This document shows, piece by piece, positions 1 through 6,754 of a stretch of 64,000 bases of DNA. Position 1 is the first letter of the stretch. Each line of letters opens with the position of its first letter. The position numbers were made by a program, and so were the translations under genes. The notes beneath the pieces are model-generated. The model had not been told where the DNA came from and made no database searches. It saw only the letters and a list, made by a program, of their open reading frames with translations. Source of the DNA: Nonomuraea turcica (GTDB lineage: Bacteria; Actinomycetota; Actinomycetes; Streptosporangiales; Streptosporangiaceae); contig NZ_JAUZQF010000010.1 of assembly GCF_030718205.1 (NCBI RefSeq), positions 186,001-250,000 of the forward strand, written 5' to 3'.

Positions 1-60
1 GAGAAGCCCTCGCCTACACAGGATGACAACGCCGATCCCCAAGGAACCGTCGAAACCTGA
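1..60 (+). CDS. possible C-terminal tail of an upstream gene (partial)
   Basis: Frame 1 is open from the window edge to a TGA at 58-60 and would encode a 19-residue polar tail ending DPQGTVET. The stretch is followed by about 100 bases without a gene, so it may be the 3' end of a forward-strand gene. Too little is present to name a family, and it could be chance. Confidence 0.3.
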   Translation, partial: EKPSPTQDDNADPQGTVET

Positions 61-162
61 CCGGAGGGAGACCTTAAGCGATCCGTAAGCAGGTCCCGCG
101 AGGCTATAAGCACATCAGATCGGCCGGGCCGGACAGCCCAGCCCCTTCCTTGGAGGACCAGC

Positions 163-768
163 ATGAGGACGATCGCCGCAAACCTGTTCATCTCACTCGA
201 CGGGGTCATCGAGGACCCGCAGGACTGGCATTTCCCCTACTTCAACGACGAGATGGGCGCCGCCGTGACGGAGCAGATGGCCGACACCCTGCTCCTGGGA
301 CGCAAGACCTATGACAGCTTCGCCGGAGCATGGCCGGAGCGGGAGGCCGAGGGCGGCGAGGACGCGGGCTTCGCGAAGACGCTCGGCGACGCACGGAAGA
401 TCGTCGTGTCGCGCCAGCCTCTGGAGTTCACCTGGCGGAACTCCGAGCTGCTCCAGGGCGACCTGGTGGAGGCCGTGACCGCGTTGAAGAGCGAGCAGGG
501 CGGCCGCATCGCCATGAGCGGCTCGGTCTCGGTGGTCCGCCAGCTGCTGACCGCGGGGCTGCTGGACGAACTGCACCTGCTGGTGCATCCGATCGCCGTC
601 CGCAAGGGCGAGCGCCTGTTCGACGAGGGCGACAACCCCATCCCTCTGGAGCTGATCAAGTCCGAGACGTTCACGACCGGTGTGCTGTACCTGGTCTACC
701 GGCCTGCCAAGGCGGCCGGCGACGTTTCCTACGACGACGCCAAGGGCCACCTGTCCCAGGGCGAGTAG
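163..768 (+). CDS. RibD C-terminal / dihydrofolate-reductase-like protein
   Basis: A 201-residue soluble protein of the RibD C-terminal domain (bacterial DHFR-like) family. The N-terminal strand with SLDGVIEDPQDW, the LLLGRKTYDSFAGAWPE nucleotide-binding region, the MSGSVSVVRQLL helix and the LHLLVHPIAVRKGERLF strand follow the family order, and the length is normal. Family members bind NADPH and are usually annotated as reductases, but the substrate is rarely known; it should not be called folA. The ATG is preceded by GGAGG at about 151. It is the only intact one of three such paralogues in the first 10 kb. The downstream CDF gene converges on it. Confidence 0.85.
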   Translation: MRTIAANLFISLDGVIEDPQDWHFPYFNDEMGAAVTEQMADTLLLGRKTYDSFAGAWPEREAEGGEDAGFAKTLGDARKIVVSRQPLEFTWRNSELLQGDLVEAVTALKSEQGGRIAMSGSVSVVRQLLTAGLLDELHLLVHPIAVRKGERLFDEGDNPIPLELIKSETFTTGVLYLVYRPAKAAGDVSYDDAKGHLSQGE

Positions 769-798
769 CAGGGCGAGTCCTTGCCGCGGGCCTTTCGA

Positions 799-1500
799 TT
801 ATTCGGCCTCGCGGGTAGGCGAGCAGCACCCGTCGTGGGCAGTGCTGCTGGAGGCGGCGGCGGCCGGGACGGCGCAGCAGGCGTCCCCCCGCCAGGCCTC
901 TCGGCCCTCCTTGACCGCGACGGCGGCGATGACCAGGGCGGCGATCGGGTCGGCCCAGGACCAGCCGAACAGGCTGTTGAGCGCCAGCCCGACGAGGAGC
1001 ACGCCGGACAGGTAGGTGCACAGCAGAGTCTGCTTGGAGTCGGCGACGGCGGAGGCGGAGCCGAGTTCGCGGCCGGCGCGGCGCTGCGCCTGCGACAGGA
1101 ACGGCATGACGACCAGCGACAGGGCGGCCAGGATCAGGCCCGCCGTGGAGTGCTCGGCCGCACCGACGCCGAGCAGCGCTCGGACGGCGTCGAAGGTGAC
1201 GTACGCGGCCAGCGCGAAGAAGGAAATGGCGATGACGCGCAGCGCCGCCCGTTCCCGCCTCTCGTGGTCGGCGGTGGAAAACTGCCAGGCCACCGCGGCG
1301 GCGGAGGCGACCTCGACGATCGAGTCGAGGCCGAAGCCGATAAGGGCGGCCGAAGAGGCGATCGTGCCGGCGGTGATGGCCACCGCGGCTTCGATCACGT
1401 TGTAGGTGATGGTGGCGGCCACCAGCAGCCGGACGCGGCGCTGCAGCAGCGCGCGCCGTGCCGGGGACGAGCCCAGGCCGGGCAGGTTGACCGCGGTCAT
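799..1500 (-). CDS. CDF-family metal cation efflux transporter
   Basis: A 233-residue polytopic membrane protein. The first membrane pair carries SSAALIGFGLDSIVE and a later helix carries ADSKQT, both typical of the compact cation-diffusion-facilitator proteins found beside ArsR regulators; the aspartates are the likely metal site. The C-terminal tail is unusually cysteine-rich (GDACCAVP and DGCCSPT), possibly a cytosolic metal-binding sensor in place of the normal cytoplasmic domain. Its ATG overlaps the stop of the upstream ArsR-type gene (ATGA at 1497-1500), so the two are translationally coupled and the repressor presumably controls the exporter. Metal inferred from the regulator: Cd, Pb or Zn; not tested. 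Confidence 0.85.
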   Translation of the reverse strand: MTAVNLPGLGSSPARRALLQRRVRLLVAATITYNVIEAAVAITAGTIASSAALIGFGLDSIVEVASAAAVAWQFSTADHERRERAALRVIAISFFALAAYVTFDAVRALLGVGAAEHSTAGLILAALSLVVMPFLSQAQRRAGRELGSASAVADSKQTLLCTYLSGVLLVGLALNSLFGWSWADPIAALVIAAVAVKEGREAWRGDACCAVPAAAASSSTAHDGCCSPTREAE

Positions 1501-1919
1501 GCGACCGCCTCCCCCGCCGGCTGCCCGCGGTGGTCGCCGGTGACGCCGATCGGGCGGGCGGCGCCCGGGGCCGGACAGAGCGTGACCGCGTGGCCGGTGG
1601 CGGCCAGCAGTTGCTCGGCCGAGGCGAGCAGGTCCATCAGCTCGGGCCTGGTGAGGGAGTAGAAGGACTGGCGGCCTTCGGCGCGATAGTCGACCAGGTG
1701 GCAGTCGCGCAGGCAGGCCAGGTGCTTGGAGATGGTCGACTGGGCCAGGCCCAGCTCGGCGACGAGGTCCACCACCCGGGCTTCGCCGCGGGCCAGCCGT
1801 TGCACGATGCGCAGCCGGTTCTGATCGGCCAGGGAGTGGAACAGCGCGGCCGCCGGGGGGATGCCGGCGGCAATGTCGGCGCCGACGCAGGGGCCGGCAT
1901 TAGCACTATTAATCGCCAT
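1497..1919 (-). CDS. ArsR-family metal sensor, CmtR-like
   Basis: A 140-residue winged-helix repressor. The HTH runs about residues 24-88 with LAQSTISKHLACLRDCHLV as recognition region. Cys69 and Cys73 form a CLRDC motif in the recognition helix and Cys115 lies near the C-terminus; this C-x3-C plus distal Cys pattern is that of the Cd/Pb sensor CmtR rather than the CVC motif of classical As(III)-sensing ArsR. A further Cys11 is near the N-terminus. It leads an operon with the CDF exporter and is divergent from arsM. The start sits 6 nt after a good -10 box, so the message is probably leaderless. Confidence 0.87.
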   Translation of the reverse strand: MAINSANAGPCVGADIAAGIPPAAALFHSLADQNRLRIVQRLARGEARVVDLVAELGLAQSTISKHLACLRDCHLVDYRAEGRQSFYSLTRPELMDLLASAEQLLAATGHAVTLCPAPGAARPIGVTGDHRGQPAGEAVA

Positions 1920-1923
1920 AGAG

Positions 1924-1954
1924 CGATAATAGTTTGCTATCGGAATATCATCAA
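1924..1954 (-). promoter_or_regulatory. promoter and operator-like dyad of the ArsR/CDF operon
   Basis: On the minus strand TTGATG (1954-1949) and TATTAT (1931-1926) are separated by exactly 17 nt, and the ATG at 1919 begins 6 nt after the -10 box, giving a leaderless transcript. A dyad with CGATA and TATCG arms spans 1924-1942 and covers the -10 element, where an ArsR dimer would block polymerase. Confidence 0.6.
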
Positions 1955-2024
1955 GCGACGCGATCGGTCCGGCTTCTGATTCGACAGACTTCTATATTGA
2001 CATGTCTCTAATCAGAGCGGGATG

Positions 2025-2050
2025 CTTGTTTCGATAGACATCGACACAAG
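2025..2050. promoter_or_regulatory. 26-bp inverted repeat upstream of arsM
   Basis: CTTGTTTCGAT (2025-2035) and ATCGACACAAG (2040-2050) are reverse complements with one mismatch around a 4-nt centre. It lies in the divergent region about 60 nt before the arsM start and could be an operator or a 5' leader hairpin. No factor can be assigned from sequence. Confidence 0.45.
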
Positions 2051-2108
2051 TCGGCGCCGCCGTTCCGGTCAGGCGTCAGCCCGGATCAGTTTCAGACGGG
2101 AGCCTGTG

Positions 2109-2882
2109 ATGAGCGAGCAGTCCGTTCAGCTGCGCGAGCAGGTACGGGAGCGGTACGCGGCGGCCGCGACGGCGGTCACGGCCGGCGGAGCCGCCTGTTG
2201 CGGTCCGCAAGAGATCGAAGAGGGCTTCGGCGCGGCCCTGTACGCCGCCGACGAGCGAGCGGGCCTGCCCGCCGAGGCGGTGGCGGCCTCACTGGGCTGC
2301 GGCAACCCCACGGCGGTCGCCGAGTTGCGCGAGGGCGAGCGGGTGCTGGATCTGGGCTCGGGCGGCGGCATCGACGTGCTGCTGTCCGCCCGCCGGGTAG
2401 GCCCGGCCGGTAAGGCGTATGGGCTGGACATGACCGAGGAGATGCTCGCCCTGGCGCGCGCGAACGCCGCCAGGGCGGGCGCGGCGAACGTGGAGTTCCT
2501 CAAGGGCGCGATCGAGTCCATCCCGCTGCCGGCCGCCAGCGTGGATGTGGTCATCTCCAACTGCGTCATCAACCTGTCGGTGGACAAGGACGCGGTGTTC
2601 GCCGAGACCTTCCGGGTGCTGGTGCCCGGCGGCCGCCTCGGCGTCTCCGACGTCGTCGCCGACGACGCCCTCACCCCGGCCCAGCGGGCCGAGCGCGGCG
2701 ACTACGCCGGCTGCATCGCCGGCGCCCTGTCGTTCGCCGAATACCGGGCCGGGCTGCGGGCGGCCGGGTTCACCGGCATCACCATCACCTCCACCCACCA
2801 GGTCGCCGACGGCATGCACTCGGCCATCGTCCGCGCCGTCAAGCCCGCCGAGACCGGCCAGGGCGTCCCGGCGACCGATTGA
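2109..2882 (+). CDS. arsM: arsenite S-adenosylmethionine methyltransferase
   Basis: A cytosolic class I SAM methyltransferase that methylates As(III). SAM motif I is VLDLGSGGGIDVLL (about residues 79-92), followed by GLDMTEEML. The catalytic arsenic-binding cysteines are visible: Cys64 (LGCGNP), Cys152 (ISNCVINLS) and Cys202 (YAGCIAGA); the 50-residue spacing of the last two matches known ArsM enzymes. A Cys30-Cys31 pair is also present. I start at the ATG at 2109, behind a GGGAG element, instead of an open extension to 2022, because the family begins near the conserved RERYAAAA helix. Divergent from a metal-sensing repressor, so probably metal(loid)-induced. Confidence 0.92.
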   Translation: MSEQSVQLREQVRERYAAAATAVTAGGAACCGPQEIEEGFGAALYAADERAGLPAEAVAASLGCGNPTAVAELREGERVLDLGSGGGIDVLLSARRVGPAGKAYGLDMTEEMLALARANAARAGAANVEFLKGAIESIPLPAASVDVVISNCVINLSVDKDAVFAETFRVLVPGGRLGVSDVVADDALTPAQRAERGDYAGCIAGALSFAEYRAGLRAAGFTGITITSTHQVADGMHSAIVRAVKPAETGQGVPATD

Positions 2883-3494
2883 TCAGAGCCGGTCGAGGAT
2901 CTTCCGCAGCTGCTCCACCTCGGTCTGCTGCGTGGTCTCGATCGTCTTGGCCAGCTCCTTGGCCTGCGGGTTGGAGCCGTCGGCCTGCTCAGTGCGGGCC
3001 ATCTCGATCGCGCCCTTGTGATGGGCGATCATCTGCTCGGTGAACAGCTTGTCGAATCGCTTGCCCTTGGCCGCCTCGAGCTTCTTCATGTCCTGCGCGG
3101 ACATCATGCCCGGCATGCCGTGCCCCATGTGCCCTTCAGGGTCGGACTCGGGCTTGCCCCACTCGGTCAGCCAGCCTCTCATGGTCCGGATCTCCGGATC
3201 CTGCTCCGCCTTGATCTTGGCCGCGAGCTCCTTGATCTCCGGGTCGCTCGCCCGCGTCGCGGCCAGGTCGGCCATGTCGACCGCCTGCTCGTGATGCGGG
3301 ATCATCATCCGCGCGAACGTGACGTCCGCGTCGTTGAAGGCAGCCGACGGCGAAGCGCCTGTGGCGGTAATGGCAGGGGCGCTGCTGCCCACCTTCTGGT
3401 GTCCGGCCATCGAGTCGCTCGTGCCGCCGCAGGCGGTGGGCAGGGCGAGCGCCCCTGCGGCAACGATGACGGACATGGTGCGGTTGATATGCAT
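2883..3494 (-). CDS. DUF305 lipoprotein
   Basis: A 203-residue secreted lipoprotein with a signal peptide ending in the lipobox LPTAC (Cys22). The mature part is a DUF305 ferritin-like helical domain with the duplicated signatures MMIPHHEQAVDMA and QMIAHHKGAIEMA, which give paired His/Glu residues resembling a metal site. A methionine-histidine stretch (GHMGHGMPGMM) lies between them. DUF305 proteins are often found with copper or heavy-metal genes; the activity is unknown. It converges on arsM with no gap between stop codons, so any shared metal role is contextual inference. Confidence 0.85.
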   Translation of the reverse strand: MHINRTMSVIVAAGALALPTACGGTSDSMAGHQKVGSSAPAITATGASPSAAFNDADVTFARMMIPHHEQAVDMADLAATRASDPEIKELAAKIKAEQDPEIRTMRGWLTEWGKPESDPEGHMGHGMPGMMSAQDMKKLEAAKGKRFDKLFTEQMIAHHKGAIEMARTEQADGSNPQAKELAKTIETTQQTEVEQLRKILDRL

Positions 3495-3614
3495 GGTTGC
3501 TTGGTCTCTCGGTCGTGTCGGGACTGCCGGCCTGATCGCGGACAGCCTCGGAGCCCGTCCGCGTGAGCATCGGCCTATGTGCGTACACCGAGAGACATGG
3601 CAGGTGTGAGCTTA

Positions 3615-4373
3615 CTAAAGGACGGTCTTGCGGAGCTGGGCCACCTCGGCCCGGCAGTCCGCGCACTCCCTCAGATGCGCTCGCACGGCAGCCATCTCAA
3701 CCGGTCCGAGAAGGTCCAGGACGTACGCGCCGAGCGCGGTCGGGTCGTGCCGCACGGACCATCCCGGCCAGAGCCGGAAGGCCACCGTCCGATCGAGACG
3801 GCCGCCCAGGTGCATGGCGCGCCAGACACCCCGGTACCCGGGCAGCAGCCCCGCCGCGACCAGCACGTGTCCGGCGATCAGCAGCGTCGCCAGGTACGTC
3901 GCCCAGACATGGATCCTGACCAGCACCGCGAACACCGGCCCTCCGTGCAACAGGCCCATGCCCGCACCGCTGGTGAGCAGGGCCAGCAGGGTCCCGGCCA
4001 GCGCGAGGTTGAGGACCCGCTGGCCGGGATCGAAGTGCCCCTCGTGGTGACCGAACCGGCCGGTGAAGAGCGCTGCGGGCCAGCGTACGAACCATTCCAG
4101 ATCACCCCTGCGGAAGCGCACCGATTCGGTGACGAACGTCCGGATGGCGCGGCGCCCGAACGCGACCGCCACCAGGACGAGCACCGCGAGCGCCCAGCCG
4201 AGCCAGGTGTGCAGGACGGTGTCGGGCAGCCGGGTCAGCCACACGAGCGGGCTGGGGTCGCCCTCCCTGCCCGCCAGCAGCCACCAGCCGGTGCCGAGCA
4301 GCCCCAGCGTCGTCAGGTAGACGCCCGCATGGAACCATCTGGTCCTGCGGTCATAGCGCTCAGTAGTAGTCAT
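3615..4373 (-). CDS. cytochrome b561-like membrane protein with C-terminal zinc-finger (ZAS-like) tail
   Basis: A 252-residue membrane protein. About four hydrophobic helices carry histidines placed as in dihaem cytochrome b subunits of the formate dehydrogenase gamma type: RWFHAGVYL, TVLHTWLGW and IHVWATYLATLLIAGH. After the last helix the protein continues as a soluble tail ending HLRECADCRAEVAQL, an H-x3-C-x2-C motif like the zinc-binding anti-sigma (zf-HC2) domain. Such a pairing is unusual. The start overlaps the preceding lipoprotein gene by 14 nt, so the two are coupled, and an ECF sigma/ZAS anti-sigma pair is encoded divergently within 600 bp. A redox-sensing role is inference. Confidence 0.75.
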   Translation of the reverse strand: MTTTERYDRRTRWFHAGVYLTTLGLLGTGWWLLAGREGDPSPLVWLTRLPDTVLHTWLGWALAVLVLVAVAFGRRAIRTFVTESVRFRRGDLEWFVRWPAALFTGRFGHHEGHFDPGQRVLNLALAGTLLALLTSGAGMGLLHGGPVFAVLVRIHVWATYLATLLIAGHVLVAAGLLPGYRGVWRAMHLGGRLDRTVAFRLWPGWSVRHDPTALGAYVLDLLGPVEMAAVRAHLRECADCRAEVAQLRKTVL

Positions 4374-4773
4374 TGCCGGAGCTCTGCGTCGGCGAGGGAT
4401 CCTGGCCGCCCCCTGTCACGTTCACCGTGAGCTCGGCCGAGGCGCCCGCAGGCGAATGGTCGGCGTTCTGCAGCGTAACCCCCACCGTGTGCTCGCCCGG
4501 CGGCAGCCCGGCGATCTGGAACGGCGAGGCCGTGACGACGGTGTAGTCATCGGTGTGCCCGTCGGTGAACACGTGGACATGGTGCTTGCCGGATTCCGGT
4601 GGGCCGATCTCCACGCTGGTGGTGAACTCCAGGGAGAACGTCCCGGCGACGTCGGCGTTGTTCGCCGGGCCGGTGATGGTCACGGTCGCGGAGCCGTCGG
4701 CGCCTGTCGCGCCGGCCGTGCTGCACCCCGCGAGCAACATGCTCGCGGCGAGAGCGAGAAGGATTTTTCTCAT
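4360..4773 (-). CDS. small Ig-like lipoprotein with His-rich loop
   Basis: A 137-residue protein with a lipobox signal peptide (LLAGC, Cys17). The mature part reads as a single beta-sandwich, with regular valine-rich strands, and contains KHHVHVFTDGHTDDY, a histidine-rich loop that could bind metal. The C-terminus is a Pro/Ser/Asn-rich tail. It resembles bacterial Ig-like or DUF4399-type domains, but I cannot assign a family confidently. It is the first gene of a two-gene unit with the cytochrome b/zinc-finger protein, suggesting it is the extracytoplasmic partner of that protein. Confidence 0.65.
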   Translation of the reverse strand: MRKILLALAASMLLAGCSTAGATGADGSATVTITGPANNADVAGTFSLEFTTSVEIGPPESGKHHVHVFTDGHTDDYTVVTASPFQIAGLPPGEHTVGVTLQNADHSPAGASAELTVNVTGGGQDPSPTQSSGNDYY

Positions 4774-4886
4774 GCCGGTTGTACGGGTGGCGGCCCGCCC
4801 CGGGATTCACCTCGGTGAAGCCAGAATGGTGATCCTTACCGTAGTACCGACTGTGGGCACTTTCGGATGAATCGCTCCTGGCCGGG

Positions 4887-5390
4887 ATGGCGTCGGGCGA
4901 CACGCAGGCCGCCACCACGCTCGTACGCCGCTATCAGGCCAGGGTGTTCGGCCTTGCCAGAACCATCGTGGGAGAGGCGGCGTTGGCGGAGGAGGTCGCG
5001 CAGGAGACCTTCGTGCGAGCATGGCGGCACGCGGCTGCCTACGATGCCAGGCGTGGTGCCGTACCGACCTGGCTGCTCACGATCACGCGCAATCTCGCCA
5101 TCGACGCGCTGCGGCTCCGGCGCGAGCTGCCGGTCGATCCGCAGGCGCTGCTCACGCGGCTGATGTCCGCGGAGAGTACCGAAGACGCGCCGCGTGATGA
5201 GGAGTTCGTCCGCCGGGCGCTGCGCATGCTGCCACAGGAGCAGGCCAGGGCCATCGCCCTCACCGTGTTCTACGGACTGACCAGCAAGGAGGTGGCGCAG
5301 GTCGAGAGCATACCGCTGGGCACCGCCAAGACCCGCCTGCGCAGAGGGCTGGCCAAGCTCCGTGAACAGTTGGAGGTGAACGATGACTGA
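4887..5390 (+). CDS. ECF RNA polymerase sigma factor
   Basis: A sigma-70 family ECF factor. Region 2 is YQARVFGLARTIVGEAALAEEVAQETFVRAW and region 4 is FYGLTSKEVAQVESIPLGTAKTRLRRGL. The annotated ATG gives 167 residues, but the typical family N-terminus (DESLLAG before MASGDTQAA) continues in frame upstream to 4851, where only CTG is available, so the true start may be non-ATG. The stop overlaps the anti-sigma start by 8 nt. It is divergent from the lipoprotein/cytochrome unit, a plausible target operon. Confidence 0.9.
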   Translation: MASGDTQAATTLVRRYQARVFGLARTIVGEAALAEEVAQETFVRAWRHAAAYDARRGAVPTWLLTITRNLAIDALRLRRELPVDPQALLTRLMSAESTEDAPRDEEFVRRALRMLPQEQARAIALTVFYGLTSKEVAQVESIPLGTAKTRLRRGLAKLREQLEVNDD

Positions 5391-6060
5391 GCGGCCGGAA
5401 TGTGAAGGGATCCGCGAGGCGATCCCGGAACTCGCCGCCGGCGCCCTCGCCGGCGACGAGCGCGCCGACGTGCTGCGCCATCTGTCGGGCTGCGCCGCCT
5501 GTCGCAGGGAGCTGGAGCAGGCCACCCAGGTGGTGGACGCGCTCACCACGCTGGCCCCCGCGGAGGAGCCGCCCGCCGCCTTCGAGTCCGCCGTGCTCGC
5601 CCGCATCAGCGGGGGACGCCCGCGCCATCGATGGCGGCCGATCGGGATGCATCTGCTCACGGCAGCGATCGTCGCCGCGCTGGTGGGCGGGGGCGTGTGG
5701 GGGGCCACCGGCCCGGACCGCCGGCTCGCGGAGAGCTACCGGGAGACGCTCGCCATCGCCGACGGGCGCTACCTCACCGCCGCGGTGCTCTATGCCGGCC
5801 AGCGGCGAGTGGGCCACGCGTTCGCCTATCAAGGGTCACCGAGCTGGATCTTCCTCACCGTCGAGGCGGCCGGAGACTCCGGCTCCTATCAGGCCACGCT
5901 GGCCGGCAGGGACGGCGCCTGGAGCGACCTCGGCCAGGTCACCGTCTCCAGCGGGCGGGCTTCGTGGGGCACCACCGTGCCGACGCCCATCGCGGAGATC
6001 GACCGGGTCGTGCTGCGGAAAGCCGGCTCCCCCGATGTCATCGCCGTCTTCGCGCGATGA
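5383..6060 (+). CDS. ZAS-type transmembrane anti-sigma factor
   Basis: A 225-residue protein coupled to the ECF sigma gene by overlap. The cytoplasmic N-terminus holds the zinc-binding anti-sigma motif HLSGCAACRREL (about residues 30-42). One membrane helix lies near residues 87-107 (LLTAAIVAALVGGGVWGA), followed by an extracytoplasmic domain of about 115 residues. The expected function is to hold the sigma factor at the membrane until an envelope or redox signal arrives. The outer domain does not resemble the RskA C-terminal domain closely enough for me to name it. Confidence 0.87.
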   Translation: MTERPECEGIREAIPELAAGALAGDERADVLRHLSGCAACRRELEQATQVVDALTTLAPAEEPPAAFESAVLARISGGRPRHRWRPIGMHLLTAAIVAALVGGGVWGATGPDRRLAESYRETLAIADGRYLTAAVLYAGQRRVGHAFAYQGSPSWIFLTVEAAGDSGSYQATLAGRDGAWSDLGQVTVSSGRASWGTTVPTPIAEIDRVVLRKAGSPDVIAVFAR

Positions 6061-6150
6061 GAGTCACTTGCGAGACGGGATCTACCGGCGTGTGCTTCGC
6101 TGAAGCCCGATCTCATCCCGCAAGCAAAGGCAACGAGGAGGAGGTTGGCG

Positions 6151-6716
6151 GTGGGCAGGATCGTAGTCACCGATTCATCTCGCTCGACGGCGTGGTGGAG
6201 GCCCCCGGCGGTGAGGACTTCAAGCACCGCAACTGGAGCTTCGCCTTCGACCGCGGCGAGGACGGCGACCAGTTCAAGCTGGACGAGGCGCTGGCGGCCG
6301 AGGTGCTGCTGATCGGCCGCAGGACCTATGAGAGCTTCGCCGACGCCTGGCCGAAGTACACAGGTCCCTTGGCCGACAAGTACAACAGCATGCCCAAGTA
6401 CGTGGTCTCGAGCACCCTGACCGACCCCCAGTGGAACAACACCCACGTGATCGCGGGCGACGTGGTCGGGGAGGTGACCAAGCTGAAGGAGCAGGTGGAC
6501 GGTGAGATCCAGATCCCCGGCAGCATCCGGCTCGTGCAGGAGCTGATCGAGAACGACCTCGTCGACGAGATCCACCTGATGACCTTCCCGGTCATCCTCG
6601 GCACCGGCAGGCGCCTGCTCGGGGAGACCACCGACAAGACGACGTGGAAGCTGACCGAGTCGAGGACGGTCGGCGAGGGCATCCCGATCACGATCTTCCA
6701 GCAGGCCGGCCGATAA
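6151..6716 (+). pseudogene. RibD/DHFR-like reductase with a 1-nt frameshift near its start
   Basis: A GTG at 6151 sits 8-10 nt after a strong GAGGAGG element and begins VGRIVVT, the expected N-terminus of this family. The continuation FISLDGVVEAPGG, however, is in another frame starting at 6174: one base is missing around 6172-6173. Downstream the frame is intact and normal (LLIGRRTYESFADAWPKY, IPGSIRLVQELI, LMTFPVILGTGRRLLGE) to the TAA at 6716. Either a recent loss of function or a sequencing/assembly error. A rescue start at 6058 in the second frame exists but gives a non-family N-terminus. Confidence 0.75.
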
Positions 6717-6754
6717 GCCTTGCCGCTTCTGAGGGCCGGACGCGAGGGAGGTTG

